Shown here one piece after another: positions 1 through 9,240 of a stretch of DNA of 64,000 nucleotides. The notes under the pieces were generated by a model. It made no database searches, had not been told where the DNA came from, and worked only from the letters and a program-made list of their open reading frames with translations. This DNA is from Pectobacterium cacticida (GTDB lineage: Bacteria; Pseudomonadota; Gammaproteobacteria; Enterobacterales; Enterobacteriaceae), in assembly GCF_036885195.1 (NCBI RefSeq), contig NZ_CP133656.1, positions 310,001 to 374,000 of the forward strand, in the 5' to 3' direction. Each line of letters begins with the position of its first letter. Position 1 is the stretch's first letter. Position numbers and translations under genes: made by a program.

Positions 1-1585
1 AGACGGCGTCGATGTTACCACTGACGGATGTATCGACCATCGGTTGAACCTGTGAAGGGATGGTTAAATCGCCAATCGTGCTCCCCGGCTGAGACGGCTG
101 AGGCGATACGCTCACAGGTTGGCCGCTCAGACTTAAACCTGCACCGCTATTGATGGCCTGTTTTAACTCCGTAGTACTGCCAAAACGTTGTTGCAGGGGA
201 ACGGTGCCGCTCTGTTGATTCCAGGCCTGAGCGAAAGCGTTGACGATACGGTCTCCCAACGTACCGCGAGGCGCTAAGATCAGCGGTTGCTGTTTACCCT
301 GTTGGTGGATATAGGTTGCCGCGTCTCTGGCTTCATCTTCCGGAGAGAGCGCGAAGTAGCAAATGTTGGGACTATTTTTAACATGCTCTGGATGATTTAA
401 TGCCAAAATATCCAGCGGTGAAGGATGGTTAGTCAACTGTTCTACTTCGCTTTTTAACAGTGGCCCTATGACGAGTGATGCACCATCCTGTTGCGCTTGA
501 GTGAGAATATTGGCCAGCGGTTGTGAAGACGTGTCATACACTTTGACGGGGAGCGTACTGGGTAGCCCGGTGCTTACCTCATGTGATTCAGGTGCCGGGG
601 AGGTGACTGTCTGATCGCTGTACGGGGCTGGCGGTACGGCCTGGTTATCCGATGTCGGGATTGCCTGAACGCCCTGACCGGCATCCTCTGGTGGTGTCGT
701 CGGCGCCGATACCGCAATGGCGCTCTGGCCGTTCTTTGCGGCGTTAAAGCCTTGCTGAATGGCATTGGCGAAAACCTGTGCCTGACCATTAAGCGGTAAC
801 AGCAGCGCAATGCTCCTTATAGAGGTAGGGTGGTAATTGATGACCTGATTTAACGATGTCGGCAATGTTTTTGCCGCGGGATGGCGCGGGTATCGAGTTT
901 GCCAGTCTTGAATAGCGCTCTGCAACTGATTGGGAGATTCGCGGTTGTTCTGATAGCTATTCAACAAATCTACCCAGCCCTGAAGCACGTTTTCATTTGC
1001 GTTAATCAACAGCGCGCCAGACTCTTGCGGAGACATTTGCGTCAATGCCAGCCAGGTCTGATCGAGGTTCATCTGATGCTCTTCACCCGTCAGTAGCGGT
1101 TCTAGGGCGATATAGGCGCGTAGCAGCTCAATGGACGGACGGCCTTGTGCGGTTTTGATTTGTGCCTGGTAATAACGCTGCTTCTGCTGATCGGAAAGTG
1201 CGCTCACATCAAGCTGGCTCAGAGCTGCCTTAGCCGCATCCATATTGTTCTGGGCGACGGACAGTTCCGCGCTGAGTAGCTGCCGTTCCTGTTTTTGCGC
1301 CGCGCTCAGTTTTTCTGTCAGCGTGTTGAACTGTTGGCTCGCCTGCGGGATTTTCCCTTCCTGTAGCAGGGAACGAATAGCAAGTAATTGCCAGTCAGCC
1401 TTGTTATTATCGCTACTTTGCTGCAATTGTTGCAGATAATAATCGGATGATGCGTCGGCCGTTCCCTGAATCTCAGGAGGCGGGCTTTGCGGCGCGTGAC
1501 TTGGGCAGCCAGTAAGAAACAGTGCCGCTAACAACACGGGGATAGCACGCCCCGCCTGGGTACGGACGAAATGAAAGGGAACCAT
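1..1585 (-). CDS. lpoA: LpoA, outer-membrane lipoprotein activator of PBP1a (C-terminus beyond window)
   Basis: Reading leftward from an ATG at 1585 the frame stays open to the window edge, about 528 codons. Residues 1-27 form a lipoprotein signal peptide ending in the lipobox LTGC, with Cys27 as the lipidated residue. A helical, TPR-like N-terminal part follows (roughly to residue 250), then a Pro/Ser/Thr/Gln-rich linker and the start of a periplasmic-binding-protein-like domain. This is the known LpoA plan, in which the outer-membrane lipoprotein reaches through the periplasm to stimulate peptidoglycan synthesis by PBP1a (MrcA). It is divergent from rsmI, as yraM/yraL are in E. coli. The C-terminus is not in the window. 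Confidence 0.93.
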   Translation of the reverse strand, partial: MVPFHFVRTQAGRAIPVLLAALFLTGCPSHAPQSPPPEIQGTADASSDYYLQQLQQSSDNNKADWQLLAIRSLLQEGKIPQASQQFNTLTEKLSAAQKQERQLLSAELSVAQNNMDAAKAALSQLDVSALSDQQKQRYYQAQIKTAQGRPSIELLRAYIALEPLLTGEEHQMNLDQTWLALTQMSPQESGALLINANENVLQGWVDLLNSYQNNRESPNQLQSAIQDWQTRYPRHPAAKTLPTSLNQVINYHPTSIRSIALLLPLNGQAQVFANAIQQGFNAAKNGQSAIAVSAPTTPPEDAGQGVQAIPTSDNQAVPPAPYSDQTVTSPAPESHEVSTGLPSTLPVKVYDTSSQPLANILTQAQQDGASLVIGPLLKSEVEQLTNHPSPLDILALNHPEHVKNSPNICYFALSPEDEARDAATYIHQQGKQQPLILAPRGTLGDRIVNAFAQAWNQQSGTVPLQQRFGSTTELKQAINSGAGLSLSGQPVSVSPQPSQPGSTIGDLTIPSQVQPMVDTSVSGNIDAV

Positions 1586-1644
1586 ACTGTATCCAGTGAT
1601 TTTTTAAAGATGCTCAATATTAAATCGGCAACCCGGATGAAACA

Positions 1645-2532
1645 ATGAATCAAGCACAACAAGCAGACATTTCTGCATCTACCCTCTACATTGTCCCCAC
1701 GCCAATCGGCAATCTGGGCGACATCACGCAGCGCGCGCTGGCAGTATTGGCGAGCGTTGATCTGATTGCCGCAGAGGATACCCGTCATACCGGTCTGCTG
1801 TTACAACATTTTGCGATTAATGCGCGACTATTCGCATTACACGACCATAATGAACAACAAAAAGCGGATGTATTACTGGCTAAATTGCAGGCAGGACAAA
1901 GCATCGCGCTGGTTTCAGATGCGGGCACACCGCTGATTAACGATCCTGGCTACCATTTGGTTCGCCGTTGCCGTGAAGCGGGCGTTCGCGTAGTGCCGCT
2001 GCCAGGGGCGTGTGCGGCCATCGCAGCGCTTTCTGCGTCCGGTCTGGCATCCGACCGTTTTTGCTATGAAGGCTTTCTGCCCGCCAAAACCAAAGGACGT
2101 AAAGATAAGTTGCATGAGCTAGCGGAGGAACCGCGTACGCTGATTTTCTACGAATCTACCCATCGTCTCTTGGACAGTTTGCAGGATATTTGTGAGGTGC
2201 TGGGGGCTGAGCGCTATGTGGTGCTCGCGCGCGAAATCACCAAGACCTGGGAGTCGATTCACGGTGCGCCTGTCGGAGAGCTCCTGGCATGGGTAAAAGA
2301 AGATGAGAATCGGCGTAAGGGCGAGATGGTGCTCATCGTAGAAGGATATCAGGTGGACGACAGCGCGTTGCCGGTGGATGCATTGCGCACGTTGGCGTTA
2401 TTACGCGCTGAACTGCCATTAAAGAAAGCGGCGGCGCTGGCGGCTGAAATTCACGGTGTGAAGAAGAACGCATTGTATCGTTATATGCTGGAGCAAGAAG
2501 GGGTGGATGGCGAATCAGAAGATGACAAGTAG
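1645..2532 (+). CDS. rsmI: RsmI, 16S rRNA (cytidine1402-2'-O)-methyltransferase
   Basis: The product has 295 residues, the usual length. It has the tetrapyrrole-methylase (SpoU-unrelated, class III) fold: an N-terminal VPTPIGNLGDIT motif near residue 20, AAEDTRHTG near 45, and the SAM-site motif VSDAGTPLINDPG near 90. A C-terminal domain ends in an acidic tail. The family adds the 2'-O-methyl of m4Cm1402 in the ribosomal P site. It is divergent from lpoA with a 59-base gap. Its last codons overlap the presumed -35 box of the rnpB promoter. Confidence 0.96.
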   Translation: MNQAQQADISASTLYIVPTPIGNLGDITQRALAVLASVDLIAAEDTRHTGLLLQHFAINARLFALHDHNEQQKADVLLAKLQAGQSIALVSDAGTPLINDPGYHLVRRCREAGVRVVPLPGACAAIAALSASGLASDRFCYEGFLPAKTKGRKDKLHELAEEPRTLIFYESTHRLLDSLQDICEVLGAERYVVLAREITKTWESIHGAPVGELLAWVKEDENRRKGEMVLIVEGYQVDDSALPVDALRTLALLRAELPLKKAAALAAEIHGVKKNALYRYMLEQEGVDGESEDDK

Positions 2533-2557
2533 GGCAAATTGTCCTATCATCCGCGCC
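2522..2557 (+). promoter_or_regulatory. rnpB promoter inside the end of rsmI
   Basis: ATGACA (2522-2527, one mismatch to TTGACA), a 17-base spacer and TATCAT (2545-2550) lie seven bases before the expected 5' end of RNase P RNA at 2558. The -35 box therefore sits within the last codons of rsmI. Inferred from position and consensus only. Confidence 0.6.
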
Positions 2558-2936
<379 letters not shown>

Positions 2937-2941
2937 ATCAT

Positions 2942-2967
2942 AAAACCCCGCTTCGGCGGGGTTTTGC
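2942..2967 (+). terminator. First rnpB terminator
   Basis: The hairpin AAAACCCCG-CTTCG-CGGGGTTTT follows the mature rnpB end directly. It is an intrinsic terminator with a short T run. Confidence 0.85.
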
Positions 2968-2984
2968 TCTGTGGGGGAGGCAAA

Positions 2985-3075
2985 ATGAATGACTGTCCAC
3001 GACGCTTTTTATGAAAGAACGCGGCTTAACGGTCAACTCTCATCATCATAAAACCCCGCTTCGGCGGGGTTTTGC
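2985..3075 (+). repeat. Second, partial copy of the rnpB 3' end with its own terminator
   Basis: ATGAATGACTGTCCACGAC at 2889-2907 recurs at 2985-3003. The CGGCTTAACGGTCAACTC stretch and the whole GC terminator hairpin then recur, ending at 3075. The second copy carries a small insertion (GCTTTTTATGAA) between the two blocks. E. coli rnpB is also followed by tandem repeats of its 3' end, so this is the same kind of arrangement. The second copy lacks the upstream half of the ribozyme and cannot form it. Confidence 0.93.
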
Positions 3076-3223
3076 GTTGCCTTATCGCGGACTGGTAGGC
3101 ATTAAGCAATTTCAAATTAATTGATGTTCTTCATCACATAACTCTGACTTTTTCTGTGTCATAAAGCGCGTAAAGTAAGGTCATCGCGTGCGGTTGCACG
3201 TTTGCTGACATCTTTCAGAGGAT

Positions 3224-4015
3224 ATGACTATGAACAACACTTCCCGGATGCCTGCACTGTTCCTCGGCCACGGCAGCCCGATGAACGTGTTGGAAAGCAA
3301 TGTGTACACTCAGACATGGCAAGCGCTGGGTGAGACGCTGCCGCGTCCGAAAGCGATTATTGCCGTTTCTGCCCATTGGTATACCCGTGGTACAGCTGTG
3401 ACGGCGATGGAAAACCCACGCACCATCCATGATTTTGGCGGTTTCCCGCAGGCGCTGTTTGATACGCAATATCCGGCACCGGGTTCACCTGAATTAGCAG
3501 AGAGAATCCAGCAGGTACTGGCTCCGTATCCTGTGACCGCCGATCGGGGACAATGGGGGTTGGATCACGGCGCTTGGGGGGTGCTAATCAAGATGTATCC
3601 CAATGCCGATATTCCCGTGGTGCAACTCAGTATAGACGGCACGCAGCCCGCTGCTTATCACTATGAATTAGGGCGCAAGCTGTCAGTGCTACGTGATGCG
3701 GGAATCATGATTGTGGCCAGCGGTAATGTTGTGCATAACCTGCGGATGGTGAAATGGGACGGCGACGCGGAGCCATACCCGTGGGCTGTCTCATTCAATC
3801 AATTTGTGCGTGATAACCTCGCTTATCAGGGCGATAATCATCCGCTGGTGAATTTCATGCAACACGATGGCGCCGCATTATCTAACCCAACACCCGAGCA
3901 TTATCTTCCGCTGCTCTATGTATTAGGGAGTTGGGATGGCAAAGAGCCTATTACAGTGCCCGTCGATGGGATCGAAATGGGATCGCTGAGTATGCTGTCC
4001 GTACAGGTAGGGTAA
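3224..4015 (+). CDS. ygiD: YgiD-type 4,5-DOPA extradiol dioxygenase
   Basis: The product has 263 residues of the LigB/DODA class III extradiol dioxygenase family. Metal-ligand motifs GHGSP (about residue 16), SAHWYTRG (about 52), DHGAWGVL (about 110) and SGNVVHNL (about 170) are all in place. The E. coli homologue opens the ring of L-DOPA to a betalamic-acid precursor in vitro; the physiological substrate is not settled. The ATG at 3224 has an AGAGGA ribosome site five bases upstream; a second in-frame ATG lies two codons on. It stands alone, convergent with ygiC. Confidence 0.93.
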   Translation: MTMNNTSRMPALFLGHGSPMNVLESNVYTQTWQALGETLPRPKAIIAVSAHWYTRGTAVTAMENPRTIHDFGGFPQALFDTQYPAPGSPELAERIQQVLAPYPVTADRGQWGLDHGAWGVLIKMYPNADIPVVQLSIDGTQPAAYHYELGRKLSVLRDAGIMIVASGNVVHNLRMVKWDGDAEPYPWAVSFNQFVRDNLAYQGDNHPLVNFMQHDGAALSNPTPEHYLPLLYVLGSWDGKEPITVPVDGIEMGSLSMLSVQVG

Positions 4016-4085
4016 TCTGCTATTGCATTGAAAATGAACAAGGCACGGTGGTGAGAGCCGTGCTTTGTTACGTTCACTTTCCCAC

Positions 4086-5246
4086 TTAATCCAAAATAAT
4101 ATGTGGATAGAACCGTGAGAGATCTTGAGTGATCAGCGCGCGATCTTCTCGTACGCCAATACCGCACGGCCGATCGTCCACCAGCCAGCTACCGACCAAC
4201 GTATAGCTGTCGCCGAACTTCGGCAGTTGATGGTACTGCTGAACAATCATGCCCTCTTCGCCGTAGGGGCCATCGGCTGACGCAATTTCTTTTCCTTTTT
4301 TAATGATCTTAATGTTCGCCCCTTCGCGCGAAAACAACGGCTTAATAACATAGCTTTCCAATGTGGGGTGGTCATCTTCCGCAAAGTAGGCGGGAAGTAG
4401 ATTCGGGTGATTCGGAAACATTTCCCACAGCATAGGCAATAGAGCTTTATTAGAAATGATGCTTTTCCAGGCTGGTTCAAGCCAACGCACGCCAGCATCC
4501 TCCAGCTTGGTGGAAAACATTTCGCGCAACATGAATTCCCACGGATACAGCTTAAACAGGTTGCCGATCACCTGATCTTGCGGATCGGTAAACTGGCCTT
4601 TTTCGCCAAGCCCAATCTCGTCAATGTACAGAAATTCGCTGGGTAAGCCCGCTTCCAGCGCGCAATCCTGAAGGTATTGCACCGTACCGCGATCTTCTTC
4701 CGTATCTCTACAGCAGGCGAAGTGCAACAGGCCGAAGCCATGATTCAGTTTTAGTTCTTCAAAGCGTTCGATCAGCTTTTCCTGGATGCTGTTGTACTGG
4801 TCAGCGTTTTGCGGCAGGTTCCCCGCGTTGATTTGATCTTCCAGCCATAGCCATTGGAAAAAAGCGGCTTCATACAGCGATGTTGGCGTATCTGCGTTAT
4901 TTTCCAGTAATTTGGCCGGCGATTTGCCGTCATAAGCCAAATCGAGACGTGAATATAACGAGGGTTGATTGGTACGCCATGAATGCCTAACGAAATCCCA
5001 GGTGTGTTTGGGGATGCGGAACTTGGCGAGTAACGCATCGCTGTTGACGACCTTTTCCACCACTTGTAGGCACATTTGGTGCAATTCCGCCGTGGTTTCT
5101 TCTAATTCTTCGATCTGGGCCAGCGTGAATTGGTAGTAGGCTTCTTCACTCCAGTAAGGTTCTCCATACATAGTGTGGAATTGAAAACCAAACTCGGCGG
5201 CTTTTTCCTGCCAGTCAGGACGCGCGGTAATCTCTATTCGCCTCAT
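4086..5246 (-). CDS. ygiC: YgiC, glutathionylspermidine-synthase-like ATP-grasp protein
   Basis: The product has 386 residues. It corresponds to the ATP-grasp synthetase half of Gsp synthetases without the amidase domain. The C-terminal half holds the ATP-grasp signature: YVIKPLFSREGANI near residue 290 and the closing LVGSWLVDDRPCGIGVRED near 355. The family is thought to ligate a peptide or acid to an amine, but the substrate of YgiC is unknown. It is the last gene of the leftward tolC-ygiB-ygiC set and starts 10 bases after the ygiB stop, so co-translation is likely. Confidence 0.93.
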   Translation of the reverse strand: MRRIEITARPDWQEKAAEFGFQFHTMYGEPYWSEEAYYQFTLAQIEELEETTAELHQMCLQVVEKVVNSDALLAKFRIPKHTWDFVRHSWRTNQPSLYSRLDLAYDGKSPAKLLENNADTPTSLYEAAFFQWLWLEDQINAGNLPQNADQYNSIQEKLIERFEELKLNHGFGLLHFACCRDTEEDRGTVQYLQDCALEAGLPSEFLYIDEIGLGEKGQFTDPQDQVIGNLFKLYPWEFMLREMFSTKLEDAGVRWLEPAWKSIISNKALLPMLWEMFPNHPNLLPAYFAEDDHPTLESYVIKPLFSREGANIKIIKKGKEIASADGPYGEEGMIVQQYHQLPKFGDSYTLVGSWLVDDRPCGIGVREDRALITQDLSRFYPHIILD

Positions 5247-5256
5247 GGGTTATGCC

Positions 5257-5922
5257 TCAGCCACCCATGCTACGATGGGAAGAACTTGAACTGGTGCTGC
5301 TGCGCTGCATGCTATTTTGTTTGGCGACGGTTTCACCAAAGCCACCACGCGTAATCGTAGAGGTTGTCACAGGTTTTGGCGCCAGTGCGGTTTTCGGCAC
5401 GGTCATCGTGCGGCCTGTCGTTGCGTTACCATAGTTTTTGCCCGCAGCATCAACGAACTGGCCATTAGCAGGGCTGGCTGGTGTCTTTGGGCTAAATAGC
5501 GGTTGCTGTGCAAAACCGGCCCCACCGCCCATCATTCTCCCCATCATGTAGCCAGCCATCAATGGCATCCAGGACATACCGCCACCCTGTTGCGATTCCG
5601 CTGCCATACCGGCCTGCGCTGGCGTTTGAACGCACTGTGCTTCGCCAAATTCGGCAATGCAGTCCTCTTTTGTCGCGTATTTAGGTGCCGTTTTTTCTGC
5701 CTCTTTTAGCGCATTATTGTACGCAGTAGTGCACTGCGCGCTCATGGAAGGGTTGGCTGCCGAACAGTCGTCAGCGTTTTGATAAAGAGAGACGGTTTCG
5801 TCGGTTTGTTCACAGCCGGCCAGGAAGAATACGGCGCTGACGGCCAGAGCGACAGGTGCCAGACGGGGCGTCCGCCACGCCTTGCGGAACGTTTCCTGAT
5901 TAATGTTTTTTGTACGTTTCAT
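5257..5922 (-). CDS. ygiB: YgiB, DUF1190 lipoprotein-like protein
   Basis: The product has 221 residues from the ATG at 5922; an adjacent ATG at 5925 is possible. An N-terminal basic stretch is followed by a hydrophobic segment ending in LAGC, a lipobox-like site. A cysteine-containing region follows, then a Gly/Met-rich segment (MAGYMMGRMMGGGAG), and a Ser-rich tail ending in SMGG. These match the DUF1190 family. Function is not established; its place in the tolC operon, conserved from E. coli, suggests an envelope role. The longer upstream reading was rejected because the alignment with E. coli YgiB begins at MKRTK. Confidence 0.92.
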   Translation of the reverse strand: MKRTKNINQETFRKAWRTPRLAPVALAVSAVFFLAGCEQTDETVSLYQNADDCSAANPSMSAQCTTAYNNALKEAEKTAPKYATKEDCIAEFGEAQCVQTPAQAGMAAESQQGGGMSWMPLMAGYMMGRMMGGGAGFAQQPLFSPKTPASPANGQFVDAAGKNYGNATTGRTMTVPKTALAPKPVTTSTITRGGFGETVAKQNSMQRSSTSSSSSHRSMGG

Positions 5923-6065
5923 CATATTTATCCCAGAGCGAAACATTGTTGTGATATCGAATAAGTGAGCCTAAGAATAGGGGAACGTTGCTTGGATTTA
6001 AAGCAGCATTAAGCGTCATGGCAGGGGGCTTTACGTTGCTATACATTAAGATATCCCATTAGGGC

Positions 6066-6195
6066 TATTTTACTTGCCATTTTAGCCTTGGGCAGTGCTC
6101 GAAATCCTCACGTACTCCGTGTACGCTCCGATTTTTGCACGCTGTCCGTGACCAAACTGACTGCGACAATGACGCCTACTGGGACAGGCTCTAAG
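6066..6195. repeat. Dispersed intergenic repeat, copy A
   Basis: This 130-base stretch between ygiB and tolC aligns, at roughly 80% by eye, with 60737-60865 after ilvA. Shared blocks include GTGTACGCTCCGATTT, GTGACCAAACTGA and TGCGACAAT followed by ACGCCTACT. It has no strong inverted ends and no convincing gene, though it gives similar short open frames in both copies. The rest of the 5923-6342 gap holds only the tolC 3' hairpin; nothing else was recognised. Confidence 0.85.
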
Positions 6196-6298
6196 CGCCG
6201 CTTATCTCCCTGTGGACAGAAAAGAGTATGGCTGTTGCATAGTGATATGAGTGCGTCATTACTCTCTTCGCAACTGTTCGCGCACGTTTTCAATAGAT

Positions 6299-6320
6299 CC
6301 AGGGAACCATTGTTCCCTGG
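6299..6320 (-). terminator. Hairpin after tolC
   Basis: CCAGGGAAC-CATT-GTTCCCTGG is a perfect nine-pair hairpin 23 bases past the tolC stop. There is no clean T run, so it may be an attenuating or stabilising 3' hairpin between tolC and ygiB and not a full terminator. Confidence 0.55.
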
Positions 6321-6342
6321 CGTATCGGAAAAACCGCATGAG

Positions 6343-7740
6343 TTAGCGCGATGCAGATGCGGTCGTGACTAACGGAGCGCCGTCATTCGTTACCGCCGGT
6401 GTAGTCGAGACGGGTTGACCCAGTGACGCATTCAGCGCTTGCAGATCGGCTTCACTCAACGTGCCCTGAGCGGATTTGATATTTAACTGATTGATTAAAT
6501 AGTCATAACGAGCGCTGGAAAGCTGCTGTTTTGCGTTATATAGCGTGGTCGTCGCATTTAATACATCAACGATGGTGCGTGTTCCAACCTGATAACCGGC
6601 TTCCATCGCATCCAGAGAGCTTTGTGCAGACACGACAGCTTGCTTGTAAGCGTTGATGCTGCTGATAGACGCAGAGATATTGTTAAACGATGAGCGCACT
6701 GTCTGGATAACAGAACGGTGCACGCTTTCCAGTCGCTCACTTGCGCTGACGTAACTGTGCTGCGCTTGTTTCACCTGGGAATTTGTTGCACCGCCGCTGT
6801 AGATCGGTAGCGTGAAATTGATGCCGATCTTGTGTTGCCCCGCGTCAGTATCGGTACTGTTGAAGTTGCCATTATTCGTCCGTGAACCGGAATAACGGGT
6901 ATCGCTCACGCCCGTCGATGCGGTGAGATCCAGCGTTGGCATATAACCGGTTTCTGCCGAGCGAATTTGCTCACGAGCCAAATCCTGGCTTAACCGGGCA
7001 GACAACAGGTTTAGGTTACGGTTCTCCGCTTCTTTCAGCAGGTTGTTAACTGCTTCAGGTTTCTGCGTGGAAAAACGGGTGATGTTTAAGCTGGCTAACT
7101 GAGAGTAAAAATTACCGGTAATCTGACGCAGTGATTCCAGTGCGTTATCCAATGTATTACGAGCAAGGACTTCATTGGCCAGCACGCTGTCATATTGCGC
7201 ACGAGCGTTTTGGACATCGGTAATGGCAACCAAACCGACGTTGAAACGTTGCGTCGTTTGATCCAACTGGCGATAAATTGCCTGTTTCTGTGCATTGATA
7301 TAAGAGAGCGAGTCTATCGCACGCAGGACATTAAAGTAGGCGGTTGCCGTGTTTAACATCAAATTCTGCTGAGCGGTCTGATAGGTGACGTCTTCAATAC
7401 CCGCTTGTTTTTCCTGCAACGTCAGCGCGCGCCATTTAGACATATCGAATAAGGTTTGCGTTAATTGCAGCGAAGCGCTTTTGACGTTGCTATTAACGCC
7501 TTTATTATCGCGATAGCCTTTGTTATAGGTATAGTCAGCCCCTAAACCTAGCTGCGGTAACAACGGGCTACGCGCCTCGTTGATTTTCTCAAATGCCGCG
7601 TCGCGGGTTGCCGCAGAGCTGCGTAAATCAGGGTTGGTGCTTTTTGCCTGTTGGTAGACCTGTAGCAGGTTTTCTGCCTGACTCATGGCGCTAAACCCGG
7701 CCAGGCTTAGACCAACAAGAAGAGGGAGCAATTTCTTCAT
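6343..7740 (-). CDS. tolC: TolC, outer-membrane efflux channel
   Basis: The product has 465 residues. The Sec signal peptide (KKLLPLLVGLSLAGF, ending SQA) is followed by mature ENLLQVYQQAK. Two internally repeated OEP halves of long helices and beta-hairpins follow, with landmarks ARSPLLPQLGLGADYTY and, in the second half, VGTRTIVDVLNATTTLYNAKQ. TolC is the trimeric exit duct for AcrAB-type pumps and type I secretion. The ATG at 7740 is chosen because AAGGA lies six bases ahead; the ATG two codons earlier sits directly on that AAGGA. The tail after residue 430 is shorter than in E. coli. Confidence 0.97.
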   Translation of the reverse strand: MKKLLPLLVGLSLAGFSAMSQAENLLQVYQQAKSTNPDLRSSAATRDAAFEKINEARSPLLPQLGLGADYTYNKGYRDNKGVNSNVKSASLQLTQTLFDMSKWRALTLQEKQAGIEDVTYQTAQQNLMLNTATAYFNVLRAIDSLSYINAQKQAIYRQLDQTTQRFNVGLVAITDVQNARAQYDSVLANEVLARNTLDNALESLRQITGNFYSQLASLNITRFSTQKPEAVNNLLKEAENRNLNLLSARLSQDLAREQIRSAETGYMPTLDLTASTGVSDTRYSGSRTNNGNFNSTDTDAGQHKIGINFTLPIYSGGATNSQVKQAQHSYVSASERLESVHRSVIQTVRSSFNNISASISSINAYKQAVVSAQSSLDAMEAGYQVGTRTIVDVLNATTTLYNAKQQLSSARYDYLINQLNIKSAQGTLSEADLQALNASLGQPVSTTPAVTNDGAPLVTTASASR

Positions 7741-8047
7741 TTGCATTCCTTGTTATGCAGCAATCTCGCTATGGTAACGTTGTCAGTAAACGAATAATCG
7801 TCGATTCTATCAGAATCTGCCAATAGGATAGGGTAGCTTAATGTGCCATCTTTTCGCCAAGTCTGTCCAAATAATCGGGCTAACTGACCGACTGAATGGT
7901 TCGAGGTGGCTTACGCCCACAGGTGGGGTCACTTATTCCGGCTGTAAATGGCATACCTAATAAATGAAAAGCAACGACAAGTATAATGACAGCGGATTAC
8001 GCCCTACAATACCGTATTCCGTGAATACTTGTTACAGGGGCCCAGCT
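7741..8047. other. Divergent tolC/nudF intergenic region
   Basis: This 307-base gap must hold the promoters of the tolC group (leftward) and the nudF operon (rightward). No operator or hairpin could be named with confidence. A weak open frame runs into nudF from 7964, but its extra 28 residues do not resemble NudF. Confidence 0.4.
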
Positions 8048-8680
8048 ATGACGTCTACCGTATCCGGCCAAACGACTTTTACCAAAGATGATGTAGAAAT
8101 TATTGCACGAGAAACGTTGTACGACGGTTTTTTTTCGCTGGCGCGTTATCGTTTCCGCCATCGTTTGTTTAATGGTGGGATGAGCGGCGAGGTCAGCCGT
8201 GAGATCTTTGAGCGTGGTCATGCGGTGGTGTTGCTGCCTTACGATCCGGTTCGCGATGAGATCGTTTTGATAGAACAAATTCGTATTGCAGCCTATGACA
8301 CCAGCGAGTCACCCTGGTTGTTTGAATTGGTGGCAGGCATGATTGAACCCGGCGAGAGCCACGAAGACGTCGCGCGGCGTGAAGCCCAGGAAGAGGCTGG
8401 GTTACGCATTGGGCGCTGTCGCCCCATCATTAGCTATCTTGCCAGCCCTGGCGGCACCAGTGAACGTCTGGCTGTAATGGTCGGCGAGGTCGATACCCGC
8501 TCAGCGCAAGGGGTTCACGGCCTGGTGGAAGAAAATGAAGACATTCGCGTGCATGTTGTAAGTCGTGAACAAAGTTATCAATGGGTTGAAGCGGGGATTA
8601 TTGATAACGCCGCGTCTGTCATTGCCTTGCAATGGTTGGCGTTGCACCATGAAGAATTAAAGCGTGCGTGGTTAGGGTGA
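8048..8680 (+). CDS. nudF: NudF, ADP-ribose pyrophosphatase (Nudix)
   Basis: The product has 210 residues, as in E. coli. The Nudix box G-x5-E-x7-REAQEEAGL lies around residues 97-119. The ADP-ribose-specific downstream SPGGTSE motif follows, and NDVEIIARET-like sequence is near the start. It hydrolyses ADP-ribose to AMP and ribose-5-phosphate as a homodimer. The start at 8048 matches the family length and has AGGGG ahead of it. It is the first gene of nudF-yqiB-cpdA-yqiA-parE. Confidence 0.95.
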   Translation: MTSTVSGQTTFTKDDVEIIARETLYDGFFSLARYRFRHRLFNGGMSGEVSREIFERGHAVVLLPYDPVRDEIVLIEQIRIAAYDTSESPWLFELVAGMIEPGESHEDVARREAQEEAGLRIGRCRPIISYLASPGGTSERLAVMVGEVDTRSAQGVHGLVEENEDIRVHVVSREQSYQWVEAGIIDNAASVIALQWLALHHEELKRAWLG

Positions 8681-8701
8681 ATTATGGGTGGATTGATATA
8701 G

Positions 8702-9133
8702 ATGAAACGTTATACGCCGGATTTCCCAGCCATGATGAGGCTGTGTGAAACCAATTTCATGCAATTGCGACGCCTGTTGCCAAAAACGGATGAAATCGGC
8801 GAAATTGTGGTTTATCACGTCAATAATGCGGCTTATCAGTTGACAATTCTTGAGTCTACCCGTTACACCTCATTGGTCGAAATCAAGCAGACGGTGCCCG
8901 CCGTTAGCTACTGGAGTCTGCCAATGATGAGCGTAAGGTTGTATCATGACGCATTGGTTGCGGAAGTGTGTGCTAGTCAGCAGATCTTTCGCTTTAAAGC
9001 GCGTTATGATTATCCTAATAAGAAGTTACATCAACGTGACGAAAAGCATCAAATTAATCAGTTTCTTGCTGATTGGCTTAAGTATTGTTTGGCGTATGGT
9101 GCGATGTCGATACCGGTTTTCGATACCCAATAG
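8702..9133 (+). CDS. yqiB: YqiB, DUF1249 family protein
   Basis: The product has 143 residues of the DUF1249 family, with MRLCETNFMQLRRLLP at the N-terminus and a basic, aromatic C-terminal part (KARYDYPNKKLHQRDEK). Function is unknown; the gene is conserved between nudF and cpdA in enterobacteria. The last codons, coding DTQ and the TAG stop, fall in a dispersed repeat that begins at 9123, so the C-terminus has probably been reset by that element. Confidence 0.92.
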   Translation: MKRYTPDFPAMMRLCETNFMQLRRLLPKTDEIGEIVVYHVNNAAYQLTILESTRYTSLVEIKQTVPAVSYWSLPMMSVRLYHDALVAEVCASQQIFRFKARYDYPNKKLHQRDEKHQINQFLADWLKYCLAYGAMSIPVFDTQ

Positions 9134-9211
9134 ATTTCAAGACGTGGGACGACAATAGCCAAACCATTAAGGGCAATTAGCGTATTCCTCAATTTGGAAG
9201 ATGACGGGTAA
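9123..9211. repeat. Degenerate palindromic repeat between yqiB and cpdA
   Basis: The left end ATACCCAATAGATTTCAAG and the right end GGAAGATGACGGGTA look like the two ends of a dispersed enterobacterial repeat usually reading ATACCC...TTTCAAG and CTTGAAG...GGGTAT. The middle is degraded. It belongs to the same general type as 12799-12980. Family membership is from recognition of the end motifs. Confidence 0.55.
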
Positions 9212-9240
9212 AGACAGTTTTACGTAACCAAGGACACCAT

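Noticed and set aside
6088..6372. 94-codon frame between ygiB and tolC
   Set aside because: It lies mostly in the dispersed repeat and runs across the tolC hairpin; no ribosome site, and the similar frame at 60614-60901 is explained by the same repeat.
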